Shown piece by piece: positions 18,169-25,891 of a stretch of 35,663 nucleotides of DNA. A program made the translations under genes and the position numbers. The notes beneath the pieces are model-generated. The model was not told where the DNA came from, did no database searches, and saw only the letters and a program-made list of their open reading frames with translations. The DNA comes from Methylococcales bacterium (GTDB lineage: Bacteria > Pseudomonadota > Gammaproteobacteria > Methylococcales > Methylomonadaceae). The stretch spans positions 1 through 35,663 of the forward strand of contig JAQURG010000012.1 in NCBI GenBank assembly GCA_028715725.1, written 5' to 3'. Position 1 is the stretch's first letter. Each line of letters starts with the position of its first letter.

Positions 18169-19134
18169 TTAATATGCCTCAAAAAAGTAAATGCTGAAAT
18201 AATGGTTACTGTCAGACCATATTTTTAGATGCTTGAATCTTGCGACATCGGCCAGATTAATTAATTCATCCGGATTGTATTTATAGGAATTCTCAGTATG
18301 AATGGATTCTGCCTCTGTAAAGTGGAAGTCGTGCCCGCAGAAATTGACCTGCTGATTTTTCAGGCTAACCAGGTGCATTTCAATACGTCCTAGTGGGTCA
18401 TTGTAATAAGCATAATGCTTGAACCTGTCGCGCTCGAAGTTGCCGCCAAGTTCGTTGTTGATGCGGCTGAGCAGATTGAGGTTAAAATCAGCGGTCATGC
18501 CTGCCGCATCGTTGTAGGCGGCATTTAATACAGTTTGTTCTTTTTTACGGTCAACCCCAATCAGCAGACCGCCGCCTTTACCCACCAGGCGGTGAATCCG
18601 GACCAGGAAATGCTGGACTTCCAGCGGCTCAAAATTGCCAAGGCTGGAACCCGGAAAGAATACAATGCGTCGGCCTTGCGGCACTCCTTGCGGCAAGATC
18701 ATTTTCCGCGTGAAATCAAGGCAGGCTGCATAAATAGGCAACCATGGAAACTGTTGGCCCAGATAGCAGGCAGACTGCTGAAGAAAATCACCGGAAATAT
18801 CCATAGGCACATAGGCGGCCGGGAGAACACGCTCGAATAGCAATTGCACCTTTTCACAACTGCCGCTCCCCGGTTCTATCCATACGGCACCCGGTTCAAT
18901 CAGTTCGGCAAATTCGTCGGCATGTTTTTGTAATAATGCTCTTTCAATATGGGGAATGTAATACTCCGGTTGTTCGAGAATGGCCTCAAAAAGTTTTGAA
19001 CCGGTTTTATCATAAAAAAATTTGGGCGGGATTTGTTTGGGCTTTCGGGATAGTCCGTTAAGCACGGCATCGCGAAAGCTTTCTACCTTGTGCTGAAAAT
19101 CATGAAAACTGATTTGCTTGCCCAGAGCGTTCAT
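18169..19134 (-). CDS. egtD: L-histidine N-alpha-methyltransferase
   Basis: EgtD uses three S-adenosylmethionine molecules to turn histidine into hercynine, the first step of ergothioneine synthesis. The 321-residue length is normal. Family features are KFFYDKTGSKLFEAI, EYYIPHIERALL, the SAM-binding WIEPGSGSCEK, FPGSSLGNF and IGVDRKKE, followed by YNDAAG and FNLNLLSRIN. The late SIHTENSYKY segment contributes to substrate binding. Its ATG overlaps the egtB stop (ATGA), so the two are translationally coupled and egtB is upstream in the operon. Confidence 0.94.
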   Translation of the reverse strand: MNALGKQISFHDFQHKVESFRDAVLNGLSRKPKQIPPKFFYDKTGSKLFEAILEQPEYYIPHIERALLQKHADEFAELIEPGAVWIEPGSGSCEKVQLLFERVLPAAYVPMDISGDFLQQSACYLGQQFPWLPIYAACLDFTRKMILPQGVPQGRRIVFFPGSSLGNFEPLEVQHFLVRIHRLVGKGGGLLIGVDRKKEQTVLNAAYNDAAGMTADFNLNLLSRINNELGGNFERDRFKHYAYYNDPLGRIEMHLVSLKNQQVNFCGHDFHFTEAESIHTENSYKYNPDELINLADVARFKHLKIWSDSNHYFSIYFFEAY

Positions 19135-20408
19135 GAATCCTCCGCCAAACGAATCCCGGCAAACTGCCAGCGATCATGGGGATAGAAAAAGTTCCGGTAC
19201 GTAGGCCGGATATGATTCTGCGGCGTAACGCAGGAACCGCCACGTAATACCCACTGGTTGCACATGAATTTGCCGTTATATTCACCCATACTGCCGCGCC
19301 ACGGTTTAAAGCGGGGGTAGGGCAGATAAGGTGAGGCCGTCCATTCCCACAATGAGCCGTAGTATTGGCCTTCACCCGCTTGAGGATGAAAAAGGCCGTT
19401 ATCGTTAAAATCTCCTTGTACCGGTATTTCCAGCAATTTTCTTTCCAGCTCTGCTTCCAGCGGAAGACGTTTTCCAGCCCAACGTGCATAAGCCTCGGCT
19501 TCGTAATAACTGACATGAGAGACTGGAACTGTCGGATTTAATGCTTCAAGTCCATATAAAGTAAATTCCAGCCATTGATTGCCATCCTTCTGCCAATAAA
19601 GCGGAGATTTCCATTGCTTGATTTCAATATGATTCCAGCCGTCTGACAGCCACAGTTCAGAGCGCTGATAGCCTTTATCTTCCATAAATTTCTGATATTC
19701 GGCATTAGTGACAAGGCGAGTGCTTAAGCAGTGCGGTTCCAGCCAGACTTTATGCCCGGGCTGTTCGTTATCAAAAGCGAAGGAGTCATTGTTTGCATCA
19801 AACCCGACGGTAGTTAGTCCGCCCTGACGGTACTCCCATTTCAGTTCACCGGGATTAACGATAATCGGTGGCGGCCGATCCAGGTAAGCCGGCTTCAATG
19901 GATTGCTCCACAAGTTGTGCTTGATATCCATATAGAGCAGTTCCTGGTGTTGCTGTTCATGATTCAGCCCCAGGGTAACCAGGAAAGCGATCTTTTGCCA
20001 CTGGCTTTCATCAATATCAGCGAGAAAATCTACCATACGCTTATCTATGTCAGAACGATATTGATAGATCTGTTCGACAGTCGGACGGGACAATAAGCCA
20101 CGTTTGGCCCGCGTATGCATGTCCCCGACGGTTTGATAATAGGAATTAAACAAATAGGTATAATCCGGATTGAAGAACTGGTAATCCGGTAGGAAGTTTT
20201 TAAGTAAGAATGTTTCAAAGAACCAGGTCACATGGGCCAAATGCCACTTAGGGGGGCTGGTCTCTGCAATGCTTTGAATCTGGTAGTCATCCAGGTTCAA
20301 ATGCGCGCAAATTATTTCACTGGCATTGCGAACAGATTGGTAGGATGCAATTAATCCTTGCCGGGAATTCAGAGGATTGGCTGGATATTTTTCTAGTATT
20401 GTTGACAT
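19131..20408 (-). CDS. egtB: Ergothioneine biosynthesis sulfoxide synthase EgtB
   Basis: EgtB is a non-haem iron enzyme that joins hercynine to a cysteine thiol with oxygen, making a sulfoxide. The 425-residue protein has an N-terminal DinB-like domain carrying the iron ligands (WHLAH at 55-59 and HEQQH at 150-154) and a C-terminal FGE-sulfatase domain with SYYEAEAYARWAGKRLP, WEWTASPY and VLRGGS. It lacks the fused methyltransferase of OvoA. No egtA, egtC or egtE is adjacent. Whether the thiol donor is cysteine or gamma-glutamylcysteine cannot be read directly. The ribosome site is weak. Confidence 0.93.
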   Translation of the reverse strand: MSTILEKYPANPLNSRQGLIASYQSVRNASEIICAHLNLDDYQIQSIAETSPPKWHLAHVTWFFETFLLKNFLPDYQFFNPDYTYLFNSYYQTVGDMHTRAKRGLLSRPTVEQIYQYRSDIDKRMVDFLADIDESQWQKIAFLVTLGLNHEQQHQELLYMDIKHNLWSNPLKPAYLDRPPPIIVNPGELKWEYRQGGLTTVGFDANNDSFAFDNEQPGHKVWLEPHCLSTRLVTNAEYQKFMEDKGYQRSELWLSDGWNHIEIKQWKSPLYWQKDGNQWLEFTLYGLEALNPTVPVSHVSYYEAEAYARWAGKRLPLEAELERKLLEIPVQGDFNDNGLFHPQAGEGQYYGSLWEWTASPYLPYPRFKPWRGSMGEYNGKFMCNQWVLRGGSCVTPQNHIRPTYRNFFYPHDRWQFAGIRLAEDS

Positions 20409-20462
20409 TTAAGTCTTTAAGCTTTTATAAGTAATGCCATAAGAATAACCTGCATATCTAAG

Positions 20463-20491
20463 GGGATTACTGTCTAATGTTCAGTAATCCC
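20463..20491. repeat. Perfect 10-bp inverted repeat upstream of egtB
   Basis: GGGATTACTG (20463-20472) and CAGTAATCCC (20482-20491) are separated by 9 bases. The hairpin lies 55 bases before the egtB start and 37 bases beyond the terminator of the ferritin-like gene. It may be a leader structure or operator of egtBD, or a second terminator. Confidence 0.5.
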
Positions 20492-20527
20492 AGGCGCTTA
20501 TTGGCTTTATATCGCTGAGCTGTTAAA

Positions 20528-20558
20528 GCCGGCGCGAACCTGACGGGTTCGCGCCGGC
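20528..20558 (-). terminator. Strong GC-rich terminator of the ferritin-like gene operon
   Basis: GCCGGCGCGAACC and GGTTCGCGCCGGC form a perfect 13-bp stem with a 5-base loop, followed on the minus strand by TTTAA. It starts 22 bases after the stop at 20581 and probably ends the whole minus-strand stress operon. Confidence 0.75.
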
Positions 20559-20580
20559 ATAACCGTATTGCCTGGAAAAC

Positions 20581-21024
20581 TTAAGTGGTTGACGAATCCA
20601 TAAGCCGGTCCAAAGTGAATATATGCGCTTGCTGAGCAGGCAACAGTTTCGTTTCAATCAAAGAGCGCACTTCCTGAGGCAGTTCAGCGTCTTGCAGCGC
20701 TTCCTGATAATCCTCTGCGCCGCTTTCTTCTCCTTGTTGTAACGCTTTTAGCGCAGTTTGTTTACCCAGTATATTGGCGCCTCCCTGAACCATCTCAGCC
20801 CAGGTACCCCAAGCGCCTGAATCGACGGAAGGAACGCCTCCCAAGTCAGTAATTTGCGCCTGTAGCGTTGAAATCGCTTCTTTATGATCCTCATAGATTG
20901 GCATCAAATACTCTGCTGCGCCCAGAGAGGTATCTTCGCGAAACTTGTCCATAGCCTGCTGATAAGTTTCCGCTGCCGATACTTCATTTTTCAGTAATTT
21001 ATCCATTGTTTCTATACTATTCAT
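20581..21024 (-). CDS. Ferritin-like domain protein (DUF2383 type)
   Basis: The 147-residue protein is all-helical. The first helix has NEVSAAETYQQAM and the second YEDHKEAIS, giving the E-x6-Y and E-x2-H pattern of diiron four-helix bundles. A second half repeats it with GEESGAEDYQEAL and LLPAQQAHI. DUF2383 proteins are ferritin-like and often sit among stress genes; a role in metal or redox stress is inferred. TGAGGT precedes the start by 7 bases. It is the last gene of the minus-strand unit running from 23172, 52 bases after the glycine-zipper gene. Confidence 0.8.
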   Translation of the reverse strand: MNSIETMDKLLKNEVSAAETYQQAMDKFREDTSLGAAEYLMPIYEDHKEAISTLQAQITDLGGVPSVDSGAWGTWAEMVQGGANILGKQTALKALQQGEESGAEDYQEALQDAELPQEVRSLIETKLLPAQQAHIFTLDRLMDSSTT

Positions 21025-21076
21025 TACAATACCTCATATAATCGTTAATTAGCTACAAATCGAAACATCATCAAGC

Positions 21077-21592
21077 TTAAACTGACTCTTCACTCGTTGA
21101 TGAAATATCCTCTGCATGAGCCTGTTCAAAAATCCTTTTTACCTTATCGCTGGCTTCACTGGTTTCAGTATGTACAGAGATCAAGGCGCTTCCACCCTTG
21201 ACTTTTCCTTCATAACGTTTCGCTTCAAACTCAGGAATACCCAATCCGATTAAACCACCAACCAAACCGCCAGTGGCAGTCCCTACTGCCGCACCGCTCA
21301 GCGCTCCCATAATGGGGCCAGCGGCAATTAATGGACCTACGCCTGGGATAGCCAAACTGCCAATCCCTGCCAGCAATCCGATAACAGCGCCAGTGCTTAA
21401 ACCAACTACCCCACCTACAGTCGCTCCTTCCGGAGCTTTGGTATTTTTTTCATGAGCGAAATCCTGGGTTGTGGATTTGTCTGGAAACAATACAGATATA
21501 TCATTGGTTGAAAAACCCGCTGTGTTCAGGTTATTAACAATGGTTTCCGCCTGTTCGAGATTTTGCGCGATACAAAAAACTGCTCTATTCAT
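21077..21592 (-). CDS. Glycine-zipper membrane protein with general-stress-type N-terminal domain
   Basis: Residues 1-45 (MNRAVFCIAQNLEQAETIVN...) resemble the small alpha/beta domain found in general stress protein 17M and DUF1269-like proteins. Residues 55-125 are a long Gly/Ala-rich hydrophobic stretch (TVGGVVGLSTGAVIG, GALSGAAVGTATGG), probably two membrane-inserting glycine zippers, followed by a charged C-terminal domain. A GGAG site lies 6-7 bases upstream of the ATG. The gene is 15 bases after the BON gene. A relative is encoded at 29941-30444. The molecular role is unknown. Confidence 0.7.
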   Translation of the reverse strand: MNRAVFCIAQNLEQAETIVNNLNTAGFSTNDISVLFPDKSTTQDFAHEKNTKAPEGATVGGVVGLSTGAVIGLLAGIGSLAIPGVGPLIAAGPIMGALSGAAVGTATGGLVGGLIGLGIPEFEAKRYEGKVKGGSALISVHTETSEASDKVKRIFEQAHAEDISSTSEESV

Positions 21593-21607
21593 GTGATTCT
21601 CCTGGCC

Positions 21608-22015
21608 TTATGGCGCTTTAATTTCAAGTTGATTATCTACCCGCTTTACACCACGCGCTTTCGCGGCGATTTTTTGCAGTTTCGTACTTTCAGCTTCATT
21701 TTCGACAGGTCCGCGTAAAGTCACAACGCCGCTACGTGTGATGATTTTTACGTTCTGCGCATTAACAGATAGTGAGTCATCTTTAACCACGGCTTTACGT
21801 ATCCGAGCTGTGATCTTGACATCCTGTTTGGTTTCCTTTTGATCTTCCGGAGTTAAAGTGGCGTCATTCTTGTCGCGAACATTGCGTTCGGTATTTTCCA
21901 GTTCAGTACTGGCCGCCAGATTAATTGGGCTATTCTGTTCGGCTCGAACAGTTCCTGTGATCATGGATAAGCCGCCCGTCAAAGTGAACATAATTAACAA
22001 TAATCGTATGAGCAT
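21608..22015 (-). CDS. BON-domain periplasmic protein (OsmY-like)
   Basis: The protein of 135 residues starts with a signal peptide (MLIRLLLIMFTLTGG..., cleavage probably after VRA) and carries one BON domain near residues 65-130: ARIRKAVVKDDSLSVNAQNVKI, VVTLRGPVENEAE and the final GVKRVDNQLEIK. BON proteins are periplasmic and bind phospholipid surfaces under osmotic stress. The start at 22015 has AAGGAG 7 bases upstream and a correctly placed signal peptide; the longer frame to 22072 does not. It is the third gene of the minus-strand stress unit. Confidence 0.85.
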   Translation of the reverse strand: MLIRLLLIMFTLTGGLSMITGTVRAEQNSPINLAASTELENTERNVRDKNDATLTPEDQKETKQDVKITARIRKAVVKDDSLSVNAQNVKIITRSGVVTLRGPVENEAESTKLQKIAAKARGVKRVDNQLEIKAP

Positions 22016-22109
22016 AGTAATCTCCTTAATGAAAAATGAAATAAAACGAGTGAATATCCGAGCTTCATACACATTGGAGTTGTGTAGTTTCTATTGAAGG
22101 TTAACCTAT

Positions 22110-22184
22110 CTAACGCATGAATAATGCAATCAGGATGATGATAGGAATAGGGATGCCGAGAAGGTATAAAATGATTGAGCGCAT
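22110..22184 (-). CDS. 24-residue hydrophobic membrane peptide
   Basis: ATG at 22184 is preceded by AGGAG at 7-8 bases, an excellent ribosome site. The frame encodes MRSIILYLLGIP, then IPIIILIALFMR, and a TAG stop. It is one predicted transmembrane helix with an IPIP kink and Arg at both ends. It lies 37 bases after the 317-residue membrane protein gene and 94 bases before the BON gene, on the same strand. I have an impression of similar tiny peptides beside csbD- and BON-type genes in other proteobacteria but cannot confirm it. Standard gene finders would skip it for length. Confidence 0.7.
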   Translation of the reverse strand: MRSIILYLLGIPIPIIILIALFMR

Positions 22185-22221
22185 TGCTTTTCTCCTGAAT
22201 AAATATTAGGGTTGGTAATTA

Positions 22222-23172
22222 CTACATGTCACGCTGCCGTCCGCCGAATATCGCCGCGTAGCTGGCGATAAACGCACCGATAAGCAGCGAAATGAAGAGC
22301 CACAGCGCTGCGTAGGCAGAAGCCTTGCGGCTTTTGTCAGCGGCCTCTTTAGCTGCGGTTTCCGCATCGCGCAGCTTGGCCTGAAATCTTGTATAGGTAT
22401 CAACCACCCGTTTCTCTGCATCCTGCCGGGCCAATCCGGTACGTTGAGAGACTACCTGACCCATATAATGAATATCTTCTTCGGGCAAGGGACCTCCGGT
22501 GCGAATAGAGTTCATAAAAATACGGGTAACTTCATGAGAGGATTCGGCCGTGTTTTGTCCTGGAGGCACTGCAGGCAGGACGCTGCTTCCGGAAATATCC
22601 GGAGAAACAGCGGTGGGGTTAAGGCCGGGCCGGAACAGTGAATCAACGAAATAGCCTGTCAGCTCACTGTCGCCGTTGGGCTTCGTCATTTTAGGTGCAG
22701 CCGCGGCAGCTGTTGCGGTGGCAGCTCCGCCGGCCACTGTGGCTCCCGCCTGAATTCCGCCGCTGACAATGGACCCAATCATCGAAGTAAGGAAAGCAGC
22801 GGTTGCAAGTGCGGCGACGGCCCAAGCCAGAAAACCGTGGGCGGTATCGCGGAAATAAACTTCGTCGGTATGCACGGCAACCCACTTTATTCTCAGCCTG
22901 CCGGCGAGATAACCTCCGAATCCGGAAGCAACAAACTGCGTCAAAGTCAGCCACAAAATGGTCGATACACCGAAAGCCGTTGCACTTATGCCGTTATAGG
23001 CCCAAGGCGACACCGAAGATAAACCCAAACCTGTCCCCAGCATTACAAGGATCAGCGAAAGAGCGGCTATCGCTGCGGCTCCCGCTACAATAGCGCTCCA
23101 CGATACAGCGCTAGCTGGGTTCTGTATGAGTTCGGGGCATTCTTCGCTTACTGAAGTATTAGAAAGGACCAT
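22222..23172 (-). CDS. Polytopic inner-membrane protein of unknown function
   Basis: The protein has 316-317 residues and about four hydrophobic segments: SAIVAGAAAIAALSLILVML near residue 25, a second near 70 (FGVSTILWLTLTQFVASGFGGY), a third near 120 (FLAWAVAALATAAFLTSMIG) and a last one at the C-terminus (AYAALWLFISLLIGAFIASY). Between them is a large hydrophilic part with a coiled-coil-like stretch (DAEKRVVDTYTRFQAKLRDA). The start at 23172 has GGAGG 6 bases upstream. It heads the minus-strand stress unit, about 57 bases downstream of the palindrome at 23230-23248. I recognise no named family with certainty. Confidence 0.75.
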   Translation of the reverse strand: MVLSNTSVSEECPELIQNPASAVSWSAIVAGAAAIAALSLILVMLGTGLGLSSVSPWAYNGISATAFGVSTILWLTLTQFVASGFGGYLAGRLRIKWVAVHTDEVYFRDTAHGFLAWAVAALATAAFLTSMIGSIVSGGIQAGATVAGGAATATAAAAAPKMTKPNGDSELTGYFVDSLFRPGLNPTAVSPDISGSSVLPAVPPGQNTAESSHEVTRIFMNSIRTGGPLPEEDIHYMGQVVSQRTGLARQDAEKRVVDTYTRFQAKLRDAETAAKEAADKSRKASAYAALWLFISLLIGAFIASYAAIFGGRQRDM

Positions 23173-23229
23173 AAAAACCTCCATGAAAGTTAAATTTTTT
23201 AAAATTATTAATCGAATAGCCACCAATAT

Positions 23230-23248
23230 CTGTACGCCATCGCACATA
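23230..23248 (-). promoter_or_regulatory. Shared palindromic motif, copy A
   Basis: On the minus strand it reads TATGTGCGATGGCGTACAG, with the imperfect palindrome GTGCG-ATGG-CGTAC. It differs from copy B (26173-26191) at only two positions. It lies 57 bases before the 317-residue membrane protein gene, in the region divergent from the hemerythrin gene. Function as an operator or promoter part is inferred. Confidence 0.5.
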
Positions 23249-23614
23249 GTGTTAAATAAATTGCCGAGTCAGATAACGAGCTGTCTTGAACTGGTTGTAC
23301 TTCATATGAGACTTTTCAGGATTCTTTCGTTTAAGACATGGCTTTTGTCATCCGGCATATTGTTCAACTTATTGAATTAGAGTCTGTAGCACAACCCGGT
23401 GGTAAATTTTATAACTTCAAAAAATCTGCCGTTATGTTCGATAACGTACTGACTGAGCTTCGCAGCCAGGCTATTCTGCTTGCAAGCGAAATGAATAGCA
23501 GCTTGATAGTCCGGCCTTTGAGTCCGATCTTAAGGATTAATGAATTCCACATTATTTTGTATTAAAAATCCGAGAGGCTCCAAGTCTCATTTTTAACATT
23601 TTGAGGACAAGGTT
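23249..23614. other. Divergent intergenic region upstream of the hemerythrin gene
   Basis: A 75-codon frame at 23338-23565 (plus) is open but lacks a good ribosome site and any familiar motif, so I do not call it. The region should contain promoters for both directions. Confidence 0.4.
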
Positions 23615-24157
23615 ATGAAGAAAACATCACATACTGACAAGCAACGCGACAAGCAACGCGAAGAAGATGCGCTTATGTTGCTTACTGAAGATCACCAGGA
23701 AGTCAAAGAATTATTTGCAGAATTTGCCAAACTAGCCGAAAGCCAGAGCAGCGCTAAGACCAAAGCTAAAGCAGAGATGGTCGGCGAGATTTGCAGACAG
23801 CTGACTATCCATACCCAGCTCGAGGAAGAAATATTTTATCCGGCGGTTCGTGATGCCATTAAGGATAAATTTATAATGGATGAAGCTGATGTCGAACATT
23901 CCGTAGCCAAAGCCCTTATTGCCGAACTGGAGGCTATGGAACCTACTCAGGATCACTACGACGCGAAGGTTATCGTGCTTGGCGAAAGCGTTGCTCATCA
24001 TATCAAGGAAGAAGAGGACGAGATATTTCCCAAGGCGACAAAAGCCAAGATTGACACAATTGCTCTAGGTGCAGAGTTAACCCAGCGCAAGCAAGAGTTA
24101 CTGGCCGAAAAAAAGGGCGAAGAGTCGACAAAGGCAAAGAAGCCCAAATCGCATTGA
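23615..24157 (+). CDS. Hemerythrin HHE cation-binding domain protein
   Basis: The 180-residue cytoplasmic protein has a four-helix HHE domain with the iron-ligand pattern LLTEDHQEVKELF, HTQLEEEIFYPAV, DVEHSVAKAL and HHIKEEEDEIFPKA. Such proteins bind a diiron centre and are linked to oxygen, iron or nitric oxide handling. Both ends are unusually Lys-rich (DKQRDKQREED at the start, KGEESTKAKKPKSH at the end). GAGGACAAGG precedes the ATG. It is divergent from the membrane-protein operon, and leads the plus-strand YqjD-type genes after a 187-base gap. Confidence 0.88.
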   Translation: MKKTSHTDKQRDKQREEDALMLLTEDHQEVKELFAEFAKLAESQSSAKTKAKAEMVGEICRQLTIHTQLEEEIFYPAVRDAIKDKFIMDEADVEHSVAKALIAELEAMEPTQDHYDAKVIVLGESVAHHIKEEEDEIFPKATKAKIDTIALGAELTQRKQELLAEKKGEESTKAKKPKSH

Positions 24158-24163
24158 GCATGA

Positions 24164-24177
24164 ACACCTGCAGGTGT
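24164..24177. repeat. 14-bp perfect palindrome after the hemerythrin gene
   Basis: ACACCTGCAGGTGT lies 7 bases after the stop. It may be the stem of a terminator (no T-run) or a binding site. Confidence 0.4.
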
Positions 24178-24344
24178 CATTCTTGCCAGGCATGAAATGT
24201 TCTGGTCCGGTTTCAGAAGCAACTGTTGATGCTTTGACAGGCGACTTGATGAATTTGATCGTCGATGGTATTACTACAAAAGTTAATGGGCAGAGGCGCC
24301 GGATGACCTGCAATTTAAACAATTAAACACACGAGGAAACTTTT

Positions 24345-24578
24345 ATGAAAACTACCGATCAGGTGTATAAATCTGCCAATAAGGCTTACAATAAGGTCGC
24401 CAGTGCATCGCACGAGGCTAGCGAAGTGCTTGGTGAAAAGGGCGAGCAACTGGGAAAAACCCAGCGGAAATTGATGAAAGAGTGCTGCGCTTATATTAGC
24501 CACAATCCCATCGCGTCGGTAACTATTGCTGTAGTAGGCGGTTTTCTGTTGAGCCGTTTATTTAATTCATATGACTAA
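24345..24578 (+). CDS. ElaB/YqjD-family membrane-anchored protein, copy 1
   Basis: The 77-residue protein has an amphipathic helical part (residues 1-50, with EKGEQLGKTQRKLMKECCAY) and a C-terminal transmembrane segment (NPIASVTIAVVGGFLLSRLF), the standard ElaB/YqjD layout. In E. coli, YqjD is an inner-membrane, ribosome-associated stationary-phase protein. An excellent GAGGA site precedes the start. It is clearly paralogous to the next gene, sharing the H-EA-E--GEKG-QL--TQ--LM pattern and NP...S...GGFLLSR tail. A pair of cysteines (CC, about residue 46) is unusual. Confidence 0.85.
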   Translation: MKTTDQVYKSANKAYNKVASASHEASEVLGEKGEQLGKTQRKLMKECCAYISHNPIASVTIAVVGGFLLSRLFNSYD

Positions 24579-24640
24579 CTATCAGGCATCCTTCACCCTA
24601 ACGCCGCAAATGGCATAACTTAATCAGAGAGGAAACGATC

Positions 24641-24892
24641 ATGGAAAATCAGGAAACAAAACAAACAACCATAGATACAACCGCTAAAGCTGCACATGAG
24701 GCTGTTGACAGGATCGCCGGTGCCACCAATCAGGCCGCTGAAGCGATTGGCGAAAAAGGCAAGCAACTGGAACAAACCCAGCAGCAATTGATGGAAGATT
24801 GCCGTAGCTATGTCCGTGACAATCCTATGCAATCTGTAGGTATGGCGGTAGCAGCAGGCTTTTTGTTGAGCCGCATTTTAGGTGACCGTTAG
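24641..24892 (+). CDS. ElaB/YqjD-family membrane-anchored protein, copy 2
   Basis: This 83-residue paralogue of the upstream gene has the same helical region (EAIGEKGKQLEQTQQQLMED) and C-terminal anchor (NPMQSVGMAVAAGFLLSRIL). GAGAGGA precedes the start by about 8 bases. The tandem copies probably arose by duplication. It is followed after 14 bases by a YqjE-like gene, the same neighbour order as yqjD-yqjE-yqjK in enteric bacteria. Confidence 0.87.
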   Translation: MENQETKQTTIDTTAKAAHEAVDRIAGATNQAAEAIGEKGKQLEQTQQQLMEDCRSYVRDNPMQSVGMAVAAGFLLSRILGDR

Positions 24893-24906
24893 CATTACTC
24901 GGGCCC

Positions 24907-25344
24907 ATGGATGCAAATGTCTTGAAGAAGACGCCTGAGCAAACTGCAACGCCAGGTGATCCGGCAACTGACTGCGAAGTGCTGCAAGACGCACAGCGCT
25001 TATTGGATGAATTCTACGGGCTAATTCATGACCGCTTCCGGCTCGCTGCGCTGGAGACGCAGCGGGCTGGCGAAACCTTGGTGGTCCTAATCGTGGCGGG
25101 AGTCATGATGGTCATCTTGCTGGTCGGTTCGTGGCTGGGACTCATCGCCGCTGCCGTGTTGGCTTTGATTAAAGTGGGTTTAATGGCGAGTAGCGCGATA
25201 TTATTAGCTGTTGCTTGTCATTTGTTAATTGCGTTGGTATTGATAGGCGTAATGCGCCGTAAGAGTCGTTATCTTCGATTTTCCGCGACTCGGCGCAGTT
25301 TTAATTCTATCTCTCCAGTATCTCGGGAGGCAAAGAAGTCATGA
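24907..25344 (+). CDS. YqjE-like phage-holin-superfamily membrane protein
   Basis: The 145-residue protein has an N-terminal helix (DAQRLLDEFYGLIHDRFRLAALETQRAGETLV) and two long transmembrane segments (LIVAGVMMVILLVGSWLGLI and SSAILLAVACHLLIALVLIGV), then a basic tail. This is the DUF1469/YqjE layout. It has a poor ribosome site and starts 14 bases after copy 2 of the YqjD genes, so it may depend on coupled translation. The last four bases overlap the next gene. Confidence 0.82.
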   Translation: MDANVLKKTPEQTATPGDPATDCEVLQDAQRLLDEFYGLIHDRFRLAALETQRAGETLVVLIVAGVMMVILLVGSWLGLIAAAVLALIKVGLMASSAILLAVACHLLIALVLIGVMRRKSRYLRFSATRRSFNSISPVSREAKKS

Positions 25345-25757
25345 TGGGGAGTAAAAACAAATCTCTGACGGCTCAGATCAAGGATGCGGAACGAGAGCTG
25401 TTGAACCACCAGCAGAAGTTCGATGTTCAATCTACAATGCTGATCCGGACGATACACCGCCAAATCACTCCGGCAACTCCGTTGCTGGCGGCCGGCATCG
25501 GCTTTATTATCGGTGAACTGACTCGGCGACACCGACCACGTGCCGTTCCAGGCAAGCCGCGAGGTACAACAACAGATTTCTGGAAGACAGCGCTGAACCT
25601 GATGACTTCGCTTAACACTTTAAATACAGCTTTGCCTCTGGACTTGATAATGAAGCGGATTTATCAACCGGATGCATCGGGACAAGCGTATAAACGGCCT
25701 CTCAATCCGGTGGAATCGGCTTCCTGTGCAGATAGCACCCGACGAGAGAGACAATAA
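25341..25757 (+). CDS. YqjK-like small protein
   Basis: The 138-residue protein starts with a charged helix (AQIKDAERELLNHQQKFD) and has one hydrophobic stretch (TPATPLLAAGIGFIIGELTRR) followed by a basic, weakly conserved tail. Position after yqjE and the layout suggest a YqjK-like role, but sequence similarity is thin. The ATG overlaps the yqjE stop and a second ATG follows directly; GGAGG lies 10 bases upstream. It ends the plus-strand set. Confidence 0.6.
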   Translation: MMGSKNKSLTAQIKDAERELLNHQQKFDVQSTMLIRTIHRQITPATPLLAAGIGFIIGELTRRHRPRAVPGKPRGTTTDFWKTALNLMTSLNTLNTALPLDLIMKRIYQPDASGQAYKRPLNPVESASCADSTRRERQ

Positions 25758-25841
25758 GATAACAGACTGTATCTGATATCCGGGCTATTCATGAACAAAA
25801 GAAGTTATCGTAAACACAATGGCTGATTAATTGCCGAGAAC

Positions 25842-25869
25842 GTCGAGTCCGGCCTTGGCCGGGCTCGAC
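25842..25869. terminator. GC-rich hairpin between YqjK-like gene and csbD
   Basis: GTCGAGTCCGGCC and GGCCGGGCTCGAC pair over 13 bases with one T-G wobble and a 2-base centre. It sits between convergent genes and may end both transcripts; T-runs are lacking. Confidence 0.55.
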
Positions 25870-25891
25870 TATATAGCTGGGCTATTACAAT

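Noticed and set aside
23338-23565. 75-codon plus-strand frame upstream of the hemerythrin gene
   Set aside because: Lies in the probable promoter and leader region, with no ribosome site or known motif.
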